A stretch of 64,000 nucleotides of DNA from Odobenus rosmarus divergens (taxonomy: Eukaryota > Chordata > Mammalia > Carnivora > Odobenidae): assembly GCF_000321225.1 (NCBI RefSeq), contig NW_004450402.1:3242346-3306345 (forward strand), in the 5' to 3' direction. Numbering within the stretch: position 1 is the first letter of the stretch; each line of letters opens with the position of its first letter. Of the stretch, positions 10,275 through 21,984 are shown in pieces. The position numbers and the translations under genes were made by a program. The notes beneath the pieces were generated by a model. It searched no databases, was not told where the DNA came from, and saw nothing but the letters and a program-made list of their open reading frames with translations.

Positions 10275-11890
10275 AATGGGCCTTCAGATAGCATAGATGG
10301 ATTTCTAATCATTGCTTTAAGAAATAAACATCTTAGATAAAGCCAGAGATAAATTCTTCTGGACAATTAATTATCCTACAAATGGATCTGTGCATTCATC
10401 ATTTCCCTTTCTAAAAAATATTTCAAGCATTATTCCTAGGACTTCTGCCCCCTATTTTTATCTTACAGCATTCAAAGCTTTTAATTTCTGGGCCTCCATG
10501 TATTATCCCATGAAACAGGTCAAGAGAAGCATCAGCTAACAGTGACTTAAACAATAGAAACAATTTTTTCTTTCTTGAATTTGAGAAGTTTGGAGGAGGC
10601 AGCATAAGGCCAAAATGGTATTACATAGTGTCAGGGAAAAATCGAGGTTTCTTTCTCCTTTGCTACCTTTCTTGTGCATAGTCACTATTCCATGTTTACT
10701 GGATGGTCCAATAAACTCCCTTCCAGTCAGAAAATATAAAGGGATAAATCAGGGCAAGCATCCTCTCCTCAAGAATACTTACTGGAAGATGCCTTATATT
10801 ACTCTCATATTCACATAGGCCTGCTCTCAGTCACACAGCCACATTTAGGTGCAAACAGAGTTGGGAAATGTCTACATTCTGAGCTGCTGTATGCCTAGCT
10901 AAAATTTGAGGCTTCTGGCACTAAAAGAAAAAGGAAGGATAATTTTGGCAAACAACCATTGGTGTCTGGCACATACCACGTTGATATGCACATTTCTAAG
11001 AAGCATATCACAGAAGCCAGTCAAATTTGAAACTGAGGATCTCATTAATTTGTACCAGGATAATTCATAAATTCAGTTGTATACCATTCATGAGCTGGGA
11101 CAACCTGTGCACCACAATGGTGTTGGATTTAATTCTATTCTAACACCTCAGTATAATTAAAATTAATTCACAGCCAGTTTTGATACAAGCCCAGAATCAT
11201 TTACTTATAAAAGTGAACATGAGAAATATGCACGTTAATGACTAGCAATACATTAATATGTCTCAGTGAATTCTATAACAGTTTCAGTACATGTGTTCAT
11301 CCTTTAGATGTATTAACCTTTCAGCCCCGGCTTGACTTCTCAGTTTTAGGTTCTGTGGTGTTTATATCCACTTTAGTACTAAGAGTTAAAAAAATTCAGT
11401 AATCTGTAATAATCAAAAGCATTGATAAGATTTTTTTCATACATAAATTAAAGTATTGAAGGAAATATTTAATTGAGGACTGTATCCAATTAGAATTATT
11501 AATATGACTCTGTATCCCCAAGTTGAATTGTATGATTGCACAACTTTGTCTTCTTGTTAACAAAATATATGCCAGCTTTAAATATAGCTATTCAAGAGGA
11601 ATCAGAAAAAAATTAACCCTCCATTTTGAAGGAAAATTTTAATTTCTATATAAATTTAGTGTATACCAATATACATGCAGTTAGTTTGTTAGACGATAAA
11701 AACCTTTCTCCTCACCCCCTTCGCTCTCAAACTACCAACTCTTTTCTCTTTTTTCACCTTAGGGAAAGACTCTCTGAACTAGTATTCTGTATTTTATGTC
11801 TTCAATTACTCTCTTCCCACTCTCTCTTGGGTCCAATTCAATTGGGTTTTTTTTCTCCATCATTCTACTCAAACTCAATCAATTATTTCT
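10275..11890. other. Unique AT-rich intergenic DNA
   Basis: About 1.6 kb with no recognised repeat, RNA gene or exon. The open frames at 10615-10818 and 11626-11892 show no domains. Confidence 0.45.
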
Positions 11891-11894
11891 AGGT

Positions 11895-12660
11895 TTCTAA
11901 AACCAATGGTCGCTTCACAGCATTCATCTGATGAACTTATCTGCAACATTGGTACTGTTGATCACTCCCTCCTTCCAGAAGAGTTTTCTTCTGGTCTCCA
12001 GGATGCTGTACTCTTCTGGTTTTTCCCTTATCTCATTTCCTCTTGCTGGTTCTTCTTCATCTTCCTATAGAAGTGCTCTAGAGCTTACAAGTGAACTTTC
12101 CTATCGCTCTGCACTCATGGTCATCACAAGTCTCATGGTTTTTAAAAACAATCTGTGTACTGATGACTAAACAATTTAGAACTATAACCTAGATATTTCC
12201 TCTAAATCCAGGTTCATATCTAACTACCTACTTGACCTTTCAACTTAAAAAAATCTCATAATCATTTTAAATGTAACATGTCCTAAGCTGAGCACCTGAC
12301 CTTGCCCCAAAGCTTCCACAGGTTTTTTTTGCCCTCGATTAATGGTATCTCCATAATTGCTGTTGCTACAGCCGAAAGCCTTGAAGTCTTTCTTGAAATT
12401 GTTTGTATAATCATTCAGCATTACGCCTTAGCATTACTTCCAAAGAATCCAGAATCTGACCATTTCTCACCTTCTCCACTGCTGTCATCATAAACCACGT
12501 CACCAACAGCCTGGGGTGTTTTTATTATCACAATAGCTTCTTAACTGTCCTCCACTCTTGTTCCCTTCCCAGTCTTTGTTTCTTCTTAGCAGGTATGCCA
12601 TTCCTATGCTCAGAACCTGCCAGCAGTTTCCCATTTTTACTCTAAATGATAGCTGAAGTC
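11895..12660 (+). repeat. L2 LINE relic
   Basis: Long diverged match in consistent order: 'ggatgctgtactcttctggt', 'agtctcatggtttttaaa', 'ctgatgactaaacaattta', 'actacctacttgacctttca', 'aacatgtcctaagctgagca', 'aatccagaatctgaccattt', 'caatagcttcttaactgtcc'. These are successive parts of the L2 ORF and 3' region. Stops in every frame. Confidence 0.7.
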
Positions 12661-12661
12661 A

Positions 12662-13278
12662 CTTTGAGATTCCCATCTCCCAGACTCTTTCTGCCCCTTG
12701 GTCGTGAGGCTCCTGATGTAGTTCTGTAGATGGGGTGAGAGAGAAATGAGCTCCTTTTGCAGCTTCCTGCACTGCTGGGGAAGTTGGGTTCTCACTTACA
12801 CACTCTCCATCTCCATTGGAAGATAAATCACAGGTTGAAGAAGATCTCTCTTGGCCCTAAGCCATACTACCTTGGGAGATGGGTGACACAAGTAAAGTAA
12901 AACTGTTCTTACCCACTCTAATGCATCCAAACTTGCATTTTTTTTGCTCCAACAGAGTGTTGGTATTTTTCCTCTGGAAATCTGGACAAATGGTCTCTCA
13001 TCCATGAGTAATTGTCTAAGTCAGTGTTCTCCAGGGTAGAGACTGGAGCAAGTTCATTGCTGCTGCAGAGTCCACAGATGGGACCGAGTTCTGTCTGCCC
13101 ATTGTCTGATACACGGATGAGTGAGACTCCTTCCGAGTCCCATGGTGTGTGATGCTGGATCCCACAGCATCCTCAAAGGCACTTTTGTCTGTGGCTGGAT
13201 GCCAAATCTTTGTTGTTGGGAGTGGGGGCAAAAAATGAGGGATGCCTTATGTCTCCATGATGTTGACATCACTTCTAA
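12662..13278 (-). repeat. L1M 5'-end relic
   Basis: Antisense of an old L1 5' UTR: 'cttcctgcactgctggggaa', 'gaagataaatcacaggttga', 'tttttgctccaacagagtgt', ending at 'catgatgttgacatcac', which corresponds to the first bases of a full-length L1M. The 5' terminus is therefore near 13275 on the minus strand. The 3' part is missing; the neighbour on that side is L2. Confidence 0.55.
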
Positions 13279-13388
13279 CTGTAATCTTCTATTTTAGCAC
13301 CCATACTTCTGTGGTTTTCTTGTCTCCAGTGGTTTTCTTCAAAATATTTCTCATACCTCTGAGTTCAGAACAGGATAAAACCATAAAA

Positions 13389-13446
13389 GATTCCCTCTCT
13401 CGCTGTCTCTCTGTCAAATAAATAAATAAAATCTTAAAAAAAAATA
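13389..13446 (+). mobile_element. SINEC 3'-end fragment
   Basis: Only the last part of a SINEC is present: 'ttccctctctcgctgtctct', then 'ctgtcaaataaataaataaa', 'atctt' and an A run. The tRNA-like head is absent, so this is a 5'-truncated insertion or a deletion remnant. No clear target duplication. Confidence 0.85.
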
Positions 13447-14040
13447 AAGGGGTAATAACTCCACTTGAGTTTAAAATAAACAAAACACTGACTCACTAGA
13501 AATTATTGGTAAGAGACTTGTGTTTCAAAATGTCTGCTTTAATGAGTCAGAGGGAAATAAAACTGACTGGATGAATTATCTATTACAGAGAAGATGTTTC
13601 ACTTGACCCAATTTAGAGTGAATGACCCTAATTGCCTCTTTGAATGTGGGAAAGGCCTATTGCCAGATAGTGGCTCCCAGTTGTAAATGGGTAAACTTTC
13701 AATGAAGGAATTGTTAGTTAAGGAAGTCTCCATGGTAGGAAAGGTTGAGCTCAAAGTAAGACATGTCCTGACAAAGAATTAGTATGGGAAAGCAGCCTGG
13801 GTAGAAGTAAATGGGGTGTGTGAAAGCGGAAGGTGAGGCCACAGTGGCCATGCATAGGAGGTAGAAATTACTTTTGCATGACTACAATGGCATGGCTGAG
13901 TGCAAAACCTTGTAATGCAAAAAGATAGCAATTGTCTGAAATATTGTGACACCATCAGCAATTTTATCTCGATCCTATAAGAATTTCTGAGAAGGTAAGT
14001 AAGTAGTTATATTGCTGGAACGAGGAAAGATTGGATGAGC
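13447..14040. other. Unique intergenic DNA
   Basis: No feature recognised in about 600 bp. Confidence 0.5.
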
Positions 14041-14044
14041 CCTT

Positions 14045-14150
14045 AATCCTAGCTCTCCCACTAACTGGCTGGGTTCTTGGGTCATCCAGTTTCCTCATCC
14101 ATTAAATACAGAAATAATTGTGGAAGTCCCTTTCAGCTTAAAAATACCCT
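14045..14150 (+). repeat. Possible MIR-type relic
   Basis: 'ctctcccactaactggctgg' and 'tttcctcatccattaaatac' resemble the MIR core. Short and diverged. Confidence 0.4.
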
Positions 14151-14234
14151 TTAAGTCAACAATGAATAGAGTGTGAGTTGCTGCAAAACCTGAGATGTAA
14201 GAAATACCATGTAGCCTTTCTTTCTGGATAAAAT

Positions 14235-14365
14235 CAAATCTGGTTTATTTATTCCACAAATAATCATTAAATGACTATTATATGCCAGACGTGTGCTCAG
14301 TTCTGAGGATATTCTTGGAAAAGAAGGCAGACAAGGTCTTGCCCTCCTAGAACTTTTTCTTGCTC
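14235..14365 (-). repeat. L2 3'-end relic
   Basis: Antisense L2 terminus: 'ttatttattccacaaataat', 'ctattatatgccagacgtgt', 'agacaaggtcttgccctcct'. Confidence 0.6.
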
Positions 14366-14369
14366 TCAT

Positions 14370-15014
14370 TTTCTAATGATGAATTCTAATATCACTCCTT
14401 TTTCACAGGTCCTGCCCTATCTCTTGGGTTATTCCAAACCTTGTGATTTGCACAGTCCAGGAAAAATAAGACCAATCCCTGGCTCTTTGATCTATGGCCA
14501 TCACAATTGCTATTGCTTTTTGTCTGATTCCATAAGATATATTTGAAAGTGTCTGGCTCTGCAGGTAGCATCTCTTCACAAGAACTAACTGTTGTTCCAG
14601 GAACTTTTGCCCGGGCTCTATTTGCCTCCATTTCCATAGGAACTCATGTAGCTGTCAATGACTTAGATCCTGTCCTTTTTATGGTGCTATGAATAAGTGG
14701 CCCAGTGTACGCCACTCCACAGAACTCCACCTTCACCGATCTCCTAATCTCTGGGAATCAAACTACTATGAGGCTTTGAACTACTACCCTGCTCAATGCT
14801 CAAGGGAACAGCTTCCACCATGTCTTACTTTGGGCAATGAAGTCCTTATCTTCTTCAAGCCTAAGGCTGCCAACCAGCCAGCCAAGGATTGAATTTGACT
14901 CGTAGATGGGTTTGTTCTCCAATTAGCTAAAATCTCCACCACTCCCTTTTGTTCCCAAAAACAAAACTGAGCATCTGTGTCCTCATTCTTTTCCTGTTGC
15001 TTCTCTTACATCTG
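14370..15014. other. Unique intergenic DNA
   Basis: Not recognised as a repeat. Short open frames occur on both strands (14392-14637 and 14689-14892) without recognisable domains. Confidence 0.45.
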
Positions 15015-15245
15015 TGGTTAAGCACACAACCCCCAGAACCAGACTGTCCAAGTTTGAATCTAAGCTCCACCACTCACTGCTGTATGGGTTGGTCATGTTA
15101 TGTAATCTTTCTGCATTTCAGGTTTTCATCTTTAATTTGCTCATAAGTAAAAAACACCTATCTCATAAGTGTATGTGTTGTACTTTAGAACCATAAGTAG
15201 TACATAGTAAGTAGTGTTTATTTATAACATAGGTGTTATTATTTT
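15015..15245 (+). repeat. MIR SINE relic
   Basis: 'ccaagtttgaatctaagctc', 'ccactcactgctgtatgggt', 'cacctatctcataagtg' and 'agtacatagtaagtagtgtt' follow MIR order. Confidence 0.7.
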
Positions 15246-16595
15246 ATTTTTCATTTCTATTATTGTTTTATTATTACTGGCCTGGCTTTTATAGGCATTT
15301 GAATGAGATCAGTGGATTAGATCTTTTAACATAAAGGCTGTAGTGGAAGATTTCTTCAAAGTAGTTTTATTCTCAACCATGCCCTATCAACATTTTGGCC
15401 TTTAATAAAACAAAACATGTTTATCTCCTTGACAGTGAACAAAAAGGTGTAATGGACTTTTATTTTTAGGGAGAAGGGATGTATGGAGAATTATCTTTCA
15501 TTCCTTTGATATTAGATTACTAATATTTTTAAATCACCCTATCACATTTTAACAGGCCAAAAAACATTTGCCCAATTTCTAACTCAGAAGTCTGTACAGA
15601 TTTTCTCACTCTGTTCCATACTTAAGCATCACCAGGAAGATGTTTTTACTGCATTGAGAAATTGGCTACATTTTTTCTCCCCAACTGCTTTCTAGCACTC
15701 GTGGCTTTTTATTTCATATCACTTACAACTCAAGGTAATCTGAGTTGCTTCTGAAAGTCTCAGACTTAACTTGTTAGCTTGTCAGTCATCCCTTCTCTGT
15801 GGTGAATCAAAAATATTTTCACTTGGTGAATATAATATGGATATTTCATTTCATCGAACCATTTCAAGTTTCTAACATTGAATAGTTGATGTCTTGAGAT
15901 TCTTTGCACCTGCTTAATTTTGATACAAGACTTTTATGTTATTTTGAAAGTCAAACTTCTAATGGGGAAGAATGTATTTTAATGTACATATTGGCATGTT
16001 TCATAGGTTCAAAAGCACTTTCTTTTATGTGAAGAGAATGAAAATAAATGATCCTCTGACAGCCTGTCAGCCAGAGTTTGATCAGCTATGTCTGACCATG
16101 TCCCTTAGGTGGAGATGACAGCCAAGAGCAGCTGAGTTTTTATTTATTGTTAGGGCATTTTGTACATGTTTAAAAGGAACCATGGTTGTGGGTCTGGAAA
16201 AAGAGTACATGTAGAGACCAGGAGGCCTAATTTCAGGAACTGCCTGAATGATCCTGTGATGAAATGGGCAGACCATAATCTTGCTTCTTGTTGCCTTATC
16301 TCTTGGTTAAATAAACCTCTGCCCCTATCTGGGAAGGTAAAAAGGGCCTTTCTGTAAGACTTTACACTTTACACTCACACCTTTCCCCATATGCTGGTTT
16401 TGCAACTCACTTTAGAAATGTGGAGACCTGGGGTGGGGTTGGGGGGCAGTTATTGAAGAATTCAGGGAAAGAGGACCATTTTTTTAATGTTTCAGAATGC
16501 AAACTTCAGTGAGATATATTTGTCGCCGTGGTGGTTGTAGTTGTTAAGGAGCCAGGCATAAAGACTGAGAAGAACAAAAGGAAAGGAAAAAAATT
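15246..16595. other. Unique intergenic DNA
   Basis: About 1.35 kb, no repeat or gene recognised. Confidence 0.45.
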
Positions 16596-16597
16596 AC

Positions 16598-16805
16598 TAT
16601 GTTCTAAGAATTGTATTTAATACTTTGCGGGTATCGTCTCTTTTTACCCCACAATAATTCTATGAAATAAGAACCAATTTTATGCCCATTTAAAAGGTAA
16701 GAACATTTGCGATTGGACAGGCAAACTAACTTGTCCAAGGTAACATGTCTAGTAAGAACAAAAACAGAATTAAACATAGGTTTGTTTATTACAGAACACA
16801 TAGCT
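16598..16805 (-). repeat. MIR SINE relic
   Basis: Antisense MIR: 'ttctatgaaataagaaccaa', 'atgcccatttaaaaggtaag', 'aacttgtccaaggtaacatg', 'tctagtaag'. Confidence 0.75.
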
Positions 16806-16925
16806 AGAGAAGTAAACACCCGCTTGTTCTGAGACTTTACTCTGTTATTGAAAATTTTATTTTATTGACCATTTTGTGATAGATTTATAGACTGTATAAA
16901 CTTGCTGAACTATTTAAGGAGAGAT

Positions 16926-16962
16926 TTTTGTTGTTGTTTGTTTGTTTGTTTTGCTTTGTTTT
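16926..16962. repeat. (GTT/GTTT)n microsatellite
   Basis: Run of GTT and GTTT units. Sits in otherwise unremarkable AT-rich DNA between the MIR and the following L1. Confidence 0.8.
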
Positions 16963-17264
16963 GGTCAGTGATAGCTGGATTTCTTTCCTCTTTTTTATCA
17001 GAAAATTCAAGAAATTCTTTTTTTTGTTTTGTTTTATTGAAGTGTAATTGACAGACACCATTATATTAGTTTCAGGTTCACAGCAGAGTGATTGAACATT
17101 TACAGACATTACAAAATGATCACCTGGAGAAGTCTAGTTACCTACCATCTGTCACCATACAAAGTTATTACAATGTTATTTACTATATTCCTTACATTGC
17201 ACTTTATATCCCCATGACTTATGTATTTTATAATTGGAAGTTTACACTGCTTAATCCCTTCTGC

Positions 17265-17467
17265 CTTTTTTTTAAAACGATTATTTATTTGAGAGAGAGA
17301 GAGAGAGCGAGAGAGCAAAAGAGAGCAGGAAGAGGGGCAGAAGGAAAGAGAGAGAATCCTCAAGCAGACTCCCCACTGAGCGTGGAGACCAATGCAGGGC
17401 TTGATCCCAGGACCTGAGCCAAAATCAAGAGTTCAGATGCTTAACCAACTAAGCCACCCAGGCTCCC
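17265..17467 (-). mobile_element. SINEC copy inserted in LINE-1
   Basis: Minus-strand SINEC with T-rich tail, (GA)n middle and head ending 'aagccacccaggctccc'. Flanks 'cccttctgccttttt' and 'ccctttaccttttt' resemble an eroded target duplication. Confidence 0.93.
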
Positions 17468-17729
17468 CTCCCCTTTACCTTTTTTGTCCATCCTCCCACT
17501 CCCTCTTCCTCTGGCAAACATCAGTTTGTTCTCTATATTTATGAGTCTCTTTCTGTTTTATTTGTTTTGTTTTTTAGATTCCTCATATAAGTAGAATCAT
17601 ATGATATTTATCTTTCTCTATTTGATTTATTTCACTTAGTATAATACTCTCTGGGTCCATCCATGTTGTTGTGAATGGCAAGATTTTATTCTTTTTATGA
17701 CATAGTGTTATTCCATTGTGTGTGCGCGT

Positions 17730-17767
17730 GATATATATAGATATATATATATATATCTATATATATC
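17730..17767. repeat. Perfect 38-bp AT palindrome
   Basis: Two 11-bp arms, GATATATATAG and CTATATATATC, enclose eight AT units, so the whole 38 bp equals its own reverse complement. It is preceded by an alternating TGTGTGCGCGTG run. Confidence 0.95.
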
Positions 17768-17790
17768 TCACATCTTTATCTATTCGTCTA

Positions 17791-17990
17791 TTTTTTTTAA
17801 AGATTTTATTTATTTATTTGACAGAGAGAGAGACAGCAAGAGAGGGAACACAAGCAGGGGGAGTGGGAAAGGGAGAAGCAGGCTTCCCGCAGAGCAGGGA
17901 GCCTGAAGTGGGGCTCGATCCCAGGATCCTTGGGTCATGACCTGAGCCGAAGGTAGATGCTTAACGACTGAGCCACCCAGGTGCCCCTCC
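17791..17990 (-). mobile_element. SINEC copy inserted in LINE-1
   Basis: Minus-strand SINEC, 'aaagattttatttatttatt' to 'gccacccaggtgcccc'. Target duplication ATTCGTCTA (17782-17790) and ATTCATCTA (17991-17999) differ at one CpG-type site. Confidence 0.95.
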
Positions 17991-18364
17991 ATTCATCTAC
18001 TGATGGACACTTAGGTTGCTTTCATATCTTGGCTATTGAAATAATGCTGCAGTGAACATATAAGTGCATATATCTTTTTAGTGTTGTCATTTTTTTTTGG
18101 AAAAATATTCAGTGGACTTCCTGGATTGTATGGTAGTTCTGTTTTTAATTTTTTGAGGAACCTCTATGCTGTTTTCTATAGTGGCTGCACCAATTTGCAT
18201 TCCCACCAACTGCATGAGGGTTCTCTTTTTTCCACCTCCTCACCAACACTTGTCTGTTTGATAATAGTCATTCTGACAGGTGTGAGGTGATATTTCATTG
18301 TGGTTTTGATTTACATTTTTTTGATGGTTAGTGATGTTGAGCATCTTTTTATGTCTGCCATATC

Positions 18365-19120
18365 ATAAATAGTTCCAGAATAAAAGTTTTAGAATAAAAA
18401 AGTTCTCCCTATTTGTGGTTAAAAATTATGGTAACATTGATGAATATATTGTTAGTCAGGCTTCTGTGAATTGTCTTCTTCAGGTAGTTGGGATTTACTT
18501 TGAGAAGTCATGGAGAAATGAGGAAGCAAAGAAAATTGCTTTCCAAATTTCACAATGAAGTTAGGTCTATGGAACATTGGAACATTTTCTAAGATTCAAC
18601 AACTATTCCAGGACCCAATTAGCAATTCTTGTGACCTATTTTGTTCTCCACTCAGAAATGGGCATCTGTGAATTCTTGCTGTGGGCATCCTGGTTTAATT
18701 ATGACCTGTATAGAGAGGTCACATGATAAAAACATAAACACTTTAATAGAAGACATTACCTGCAATTGTTTTCCTCACAGGGCAATGGTGGGGGAAGGAC
18801 ATGGAATGTTCTTTGGTACTTCCCAATACAGCTCAAATTTGCAACACAAATTTACAGCTCTATGTACAGCTATTATTTACTGTAATAGCTGTAAAATATA
18901 GAAATGACACACAATTTTGCACTAAAATCATTACAATTTGGATTGTCAAGAAATGGTACAGTTTCAGCTTTGAGTTGAAAATAGTGACTGAGGTTATTCA
19001 AAGGCTTAGGGATTTTTTAAAACATAGATTATTTCTAGGTGTACCCACTATTTTATAAGAATCAAGTGAACCTTCTCCTCTGGCTTTAACATCAAGTATC
19101 TCATTTAATCTTTAGGTTCT
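18365..19120. other. Unique intergenic DNA
   Basis: No repeat recognised in about 750 bp. Two overlapping plus-strand open frames (18641-19058) have no domains. Confidence 0.45.
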
Positions 19121-19121
19121 T

Positions 19122-19498
19122 TTCTATAATGGGCTGAATGTTTATGTTCCCCCCAAATCCGTATATGAAAATCTCAACCTCCAAGGTATTAAGGTGTTAA
19201 GGTATTAAGAGGTGGGGACTTTAGGAGGTATTAGGTTATGAGAGCAGAACTCAAATGAATGACATTAGTGCCCTTATAAAAGAGACGAGATCCCTCGTCC
19301 CCCCTCCATGTGAGGTCATAGCTAGAAGGTGCTACAAACCAGAAATGAACCAGGAATTGGGTTCTCACCAGATACCAAATCTGTTGGCACCTTTTTCTTG
19401 GACTTCCCAACCTCCAGAACTGTAAGAAATAAGTTTTTGTCATTTGTAAGCCACCTAGTCTATGATATTTTATTATCACTGCCAAATGGACTAAGATA
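19122..19498 (+). mobile_element. Solo LTR, MLT1/MST-type (ERVL-MaLR)
   Basis: The order 'tgggctgaatgtttatgttc', 'agaggtggggactttaggag', 'attagtgcccttataaaaga', 'ccatgtgaggtcatagctag', 'cttggacttcccaacctcca', 'gaactgtaagaaataagttt', 'taagccacctagtctatgat', 'ggactaaga' matches MaLR-type LTRs of the MLT1/MST group over full length. No internal retroviral sequence flanks it, so it is a solo LTR left by recombination. Confidence 0.85.
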
Positions 19499-19574
19499 TT
19501 GCCCTAGAACTAGTCTTTCCTCCAACATGATATCTTCACAGTAAAAAGAATAGTGGCTTCAGAAAGATTTTGTA

Positions 19575-19672
19575 TTACTAGCTTTTTGATATTATGTAAG
19601 TTTACGTACATTTTCTGAGCCTCAGATTTCTTATGGTATTTAAAATGAGGTTCGTATTTTTTTACTTGGTTG
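19575..19672 (+). repeat. MIR fragment
   Basis: 'attttctgagcctcagattt' and 'ttaaaatgaggttcg' are MIR core words. Short. Confidence 0.5.
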
Positions 19673-19679
19673 TAAAGCA

Positions 19680-20845
19680 ATTATTGGTAAACCTTAATGA
19701 AAAAAGCTTGCAATATCAATTGTATTTGAATCATTCATCAAGCAGTGTCTTGAACAAGAAGGCATGAGTTGAATTATATTGGAATGACTTTAATTTATGG
19801 TGATTAGAGAATGATTTTTCTTCTTTAATCCTCAGATTTTGAGATCTCTAGCCGTCAGAGACTCCCGAACACTTCATTTTGATGAGATCTAGTTAGGCGT
19901 GAGGGAGAAGGGAATTCTCAAAAGGAGGGACATAAGCAATCCCCCCTTTTCTTACCTGACCTATCAAAGTTCTCTTGAGATGGCAACTGTGGCTCTCAAC
20001 AGATTCCTTGAGTTGCCCAGTGTCACCTGCTACCAACAGTTGTGCACATGGGGATTTGCCATTAGTGACAATGACATTTAGTGCTTGTGGAGTCAAAGCA
20101 AGCCAAAGCAAGCATATGGAGGCACATGCTATCTTTTCATTTTGAGCAGTGCCCCCTTCTGATTGAGAAAAATATGCATATATATTGGTTTCTTCTAGAA
20201 TAAAAAACAATTTTTTTTAAGACCAAAGATTTTTCTACACATGAGGGTGGAAACAGAACGGTACACAATGCCCTTGGGGTGAGGGCCACACCTCATCTGG
20301 GATTCTTATTTGGGCTGAAGGATGTTGATTGAGGACGCAGGATGTGCTTTAACATGGGTGTATGGGGGCTGAGTATTCGAACAAGAATAAATCAACAGCC
20401 TGCTGCTAATATATTATTTAAAAATAAATATTTCACAATGTACCGGCAGAAATATAGAACCCGGTATCATAAAAGCATGCAGTTTGGGCCTTCTTCAGTC
20501 TATTAATGATTTTATTCGGAGAAGGATTATCTTTCCTTTGTTTTAAACAGTGGTGATTTGGCACTTGCACAGGCTCCCTACAAGGTGGGCGGGGTGGGGT
20601 TGAGATGGAGAGAGAGTTGGAAAGGAGAAACACTTTGAGCTGGAATGTGTTATTGAACAGATTTAAAGGTATTTTAATCATAGGCCTTTCATGCTATTTT
20701 AGACCATGTGTGTGACTCCCTAGTTTATCTCCTCCCTTCTACTCCAGCTGCTGAGAAATAGGCAAATTGCTCTCAGAAAGACAAATACGGTGTATTTATG
20801 GGCCCTGCATTTTTGGTCCCAAGTGTTATGAACAAGCAAGTTCAC
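19680..20845. other. Unique DNA with scattered regulatory-like words
   Basis: No repeat recognised. It contains a CCTTTGTTT SOX-like word (20535-20543) and a GGGCGGGG GC box (20587-20594). A 105-codon minus-strand frame (19893-20210) has no recognisable domain. Confidence 0.4.
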
Positions 20846-20960
20846 CGAAACGTGTGCCTAGCACAGCGCCCTGTGATTAGAGAGCTCTGTCTCCAGAAGG
20901 GTTCCTCGCCCTCTTCACGCGGACTTAGCTTCAGAAGCCCACGACAAGTCTACCTGCGCG
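20846..20960. promoter_or_regulatory. CpG-dense patch outside repeats (candidate)
   Basis: Nine CpG dinucleotides occur in 115 bp (for example ACCG, ACGCGG, GCGCG), while neighbouring kilobases have very few. It is much shorter than a standard CpG island and no transcript is evident, so a regulatory role is inference only. Confidence 0.35.
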
Positions 20961-21605
20961 TGTTCAGCTCATTGATTTGCCTCTGCCTTTATTCTCCTGA
21001 AATATGACTTTCTATTCATGCTATCCTGGTTTCCATTCTACCCTGTAATTTGTGCAAAAAGCAAGGTATCAGAGGTGCCTGCTTAACAGTCTATTGACAT
21101 TTTGCAGAACAGAACAGATTGGACCTATTTTTTTTTCTGCAATCAGTTTAAAGTATTTGAACCTTTCTAACAGCTGTGAGACAATATTTATTCTTAGTCA
21201 GCAACTGATTTCATGAGTCTGACACCATGTAATGTACGTAACTGTGTATTAAACTATGCAGAGCTGCCTGAGCGATGAGACAGAACTTCAACAGGAGATC
21301 AAGTACACTCTGAGAGGGATACTCTGGGATGGTGGGATGGGGCAGACTGGACTCTAGAAATACACAAAACGGTTCAGGAGGAGGCCAAGAATTTCCGTGT
21401 CCAGGAAGGCCAATCAAACTCCCAGGCAGGGGGAGAATTTGTAGAGTTTTACCGGGTGATGATGTGGCAGTGGGGGCAGAGTTAGCACAATGGGAGAGTT
21501 GTGGGAGATGATTAAGAAGTAGCCATTTGTGTGTGAATTTCACAGGAAATCGGATACATTTCAACCAATTCAGCTTGTTTTTAAATTATTAATAAGGAGC
21601 CACAG
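20961..21605. other. Unique intergenic DNA
   Basis: No repeat recognised. A 117-codon minus-strand open frame (21211-21564) is the longest outside a SINE but shows no domain and reads as low-complexity proline/leucine/serine-rich sequence. Confidence 0.4.
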
Positions 21606-21609
21606 GGAA

Positions 21610-21780
21610 GGGTTGGGTTGTGAACCTTTGGAGTGTGTGTATAGAATCACCTTGGGAGCTTATTAAAAATGTAGACTCCTGTTAGCATCCTCTAGACTTT
21701 CTGGTTCAGAAGGTCAAGGGTGGAACTAAGGAATTTGCATTTTAAATAATCATCACAGGTAATTCTGATGTATGTAACTT
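21610..21780 (+). mobile_element. MER5-like hAT DNA transposon relic
   Basis: 'agaatcaccttgggagctta', 'ttaaaaatgtagactcctg', 'ctggttcagaaggtcaaggg', 'aggaatttgcattttaaata' and 'aggtaattctgatg' follow the order of the non-autonomous hAT-Charlie element MER5. Confidence 0.75.
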
Positions 21781-21984
21781 AAGATTGTTAAAGATTTCAA
21801 AAGGAAAATGAAGAATCCACTACTCTTATTGCCCACGATTAAAACTCATCACTAATCCACAAATATTCAAGAATAAAAAAAAAAAGGGAGCAAAACTGAC
21901 TGTAATACATCGTTATGTAGTTTGATTATAAGGGATGGGGAAGGTAATCAACATTTTTTTTAATCCCTTAATATGTGTCAGATG

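Larger units (their letters stand above)
17028..18362 (-). mobile_element. LINE-1, 3' half, split by two SINEs
   Basis: Antisense L1: 'attagtttcaggttcacagc' at the 3' end, then 'cagtttgttctctatattta', 'tccatccatgttgttgtgaa', 'cttggctattgaaataatgc', 'ttcccaccaactgcatgagg', 'ttctgacaggtgtgaggtga'. The order is continuous if the SINEs at 17265-17467 and 17791-17990 are removed. It is older and more diverged than the L1 at 2563. The variable 'ccattgtatata' site of L1 has expanded into an AT palindrome (17730-17767). Confidence 0.85.

Noticed and set aside
17718..17940. Overlapping plus-strand frames rich in I/Y
   Set aside because: They are translations of the AT palindrome and the SINEC that follows it.
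19893..20210. 105-codon minus-strand open frame
   Set aside because: Looks protein-like in parts but has no known motif, no splice or promoter support, and is within chance for 64 kb of AT-rich DNA.
20580..20600. Pol II promoter at the GC box
   Set aside because: A lone GGGCGGGG word without TATA, initiator or transcript evidence.
21211..21564. 117-codon minus-strand open frame
   Set aside because: No recognisable domain, low-complexity composition, and a competing frame on the other strand.
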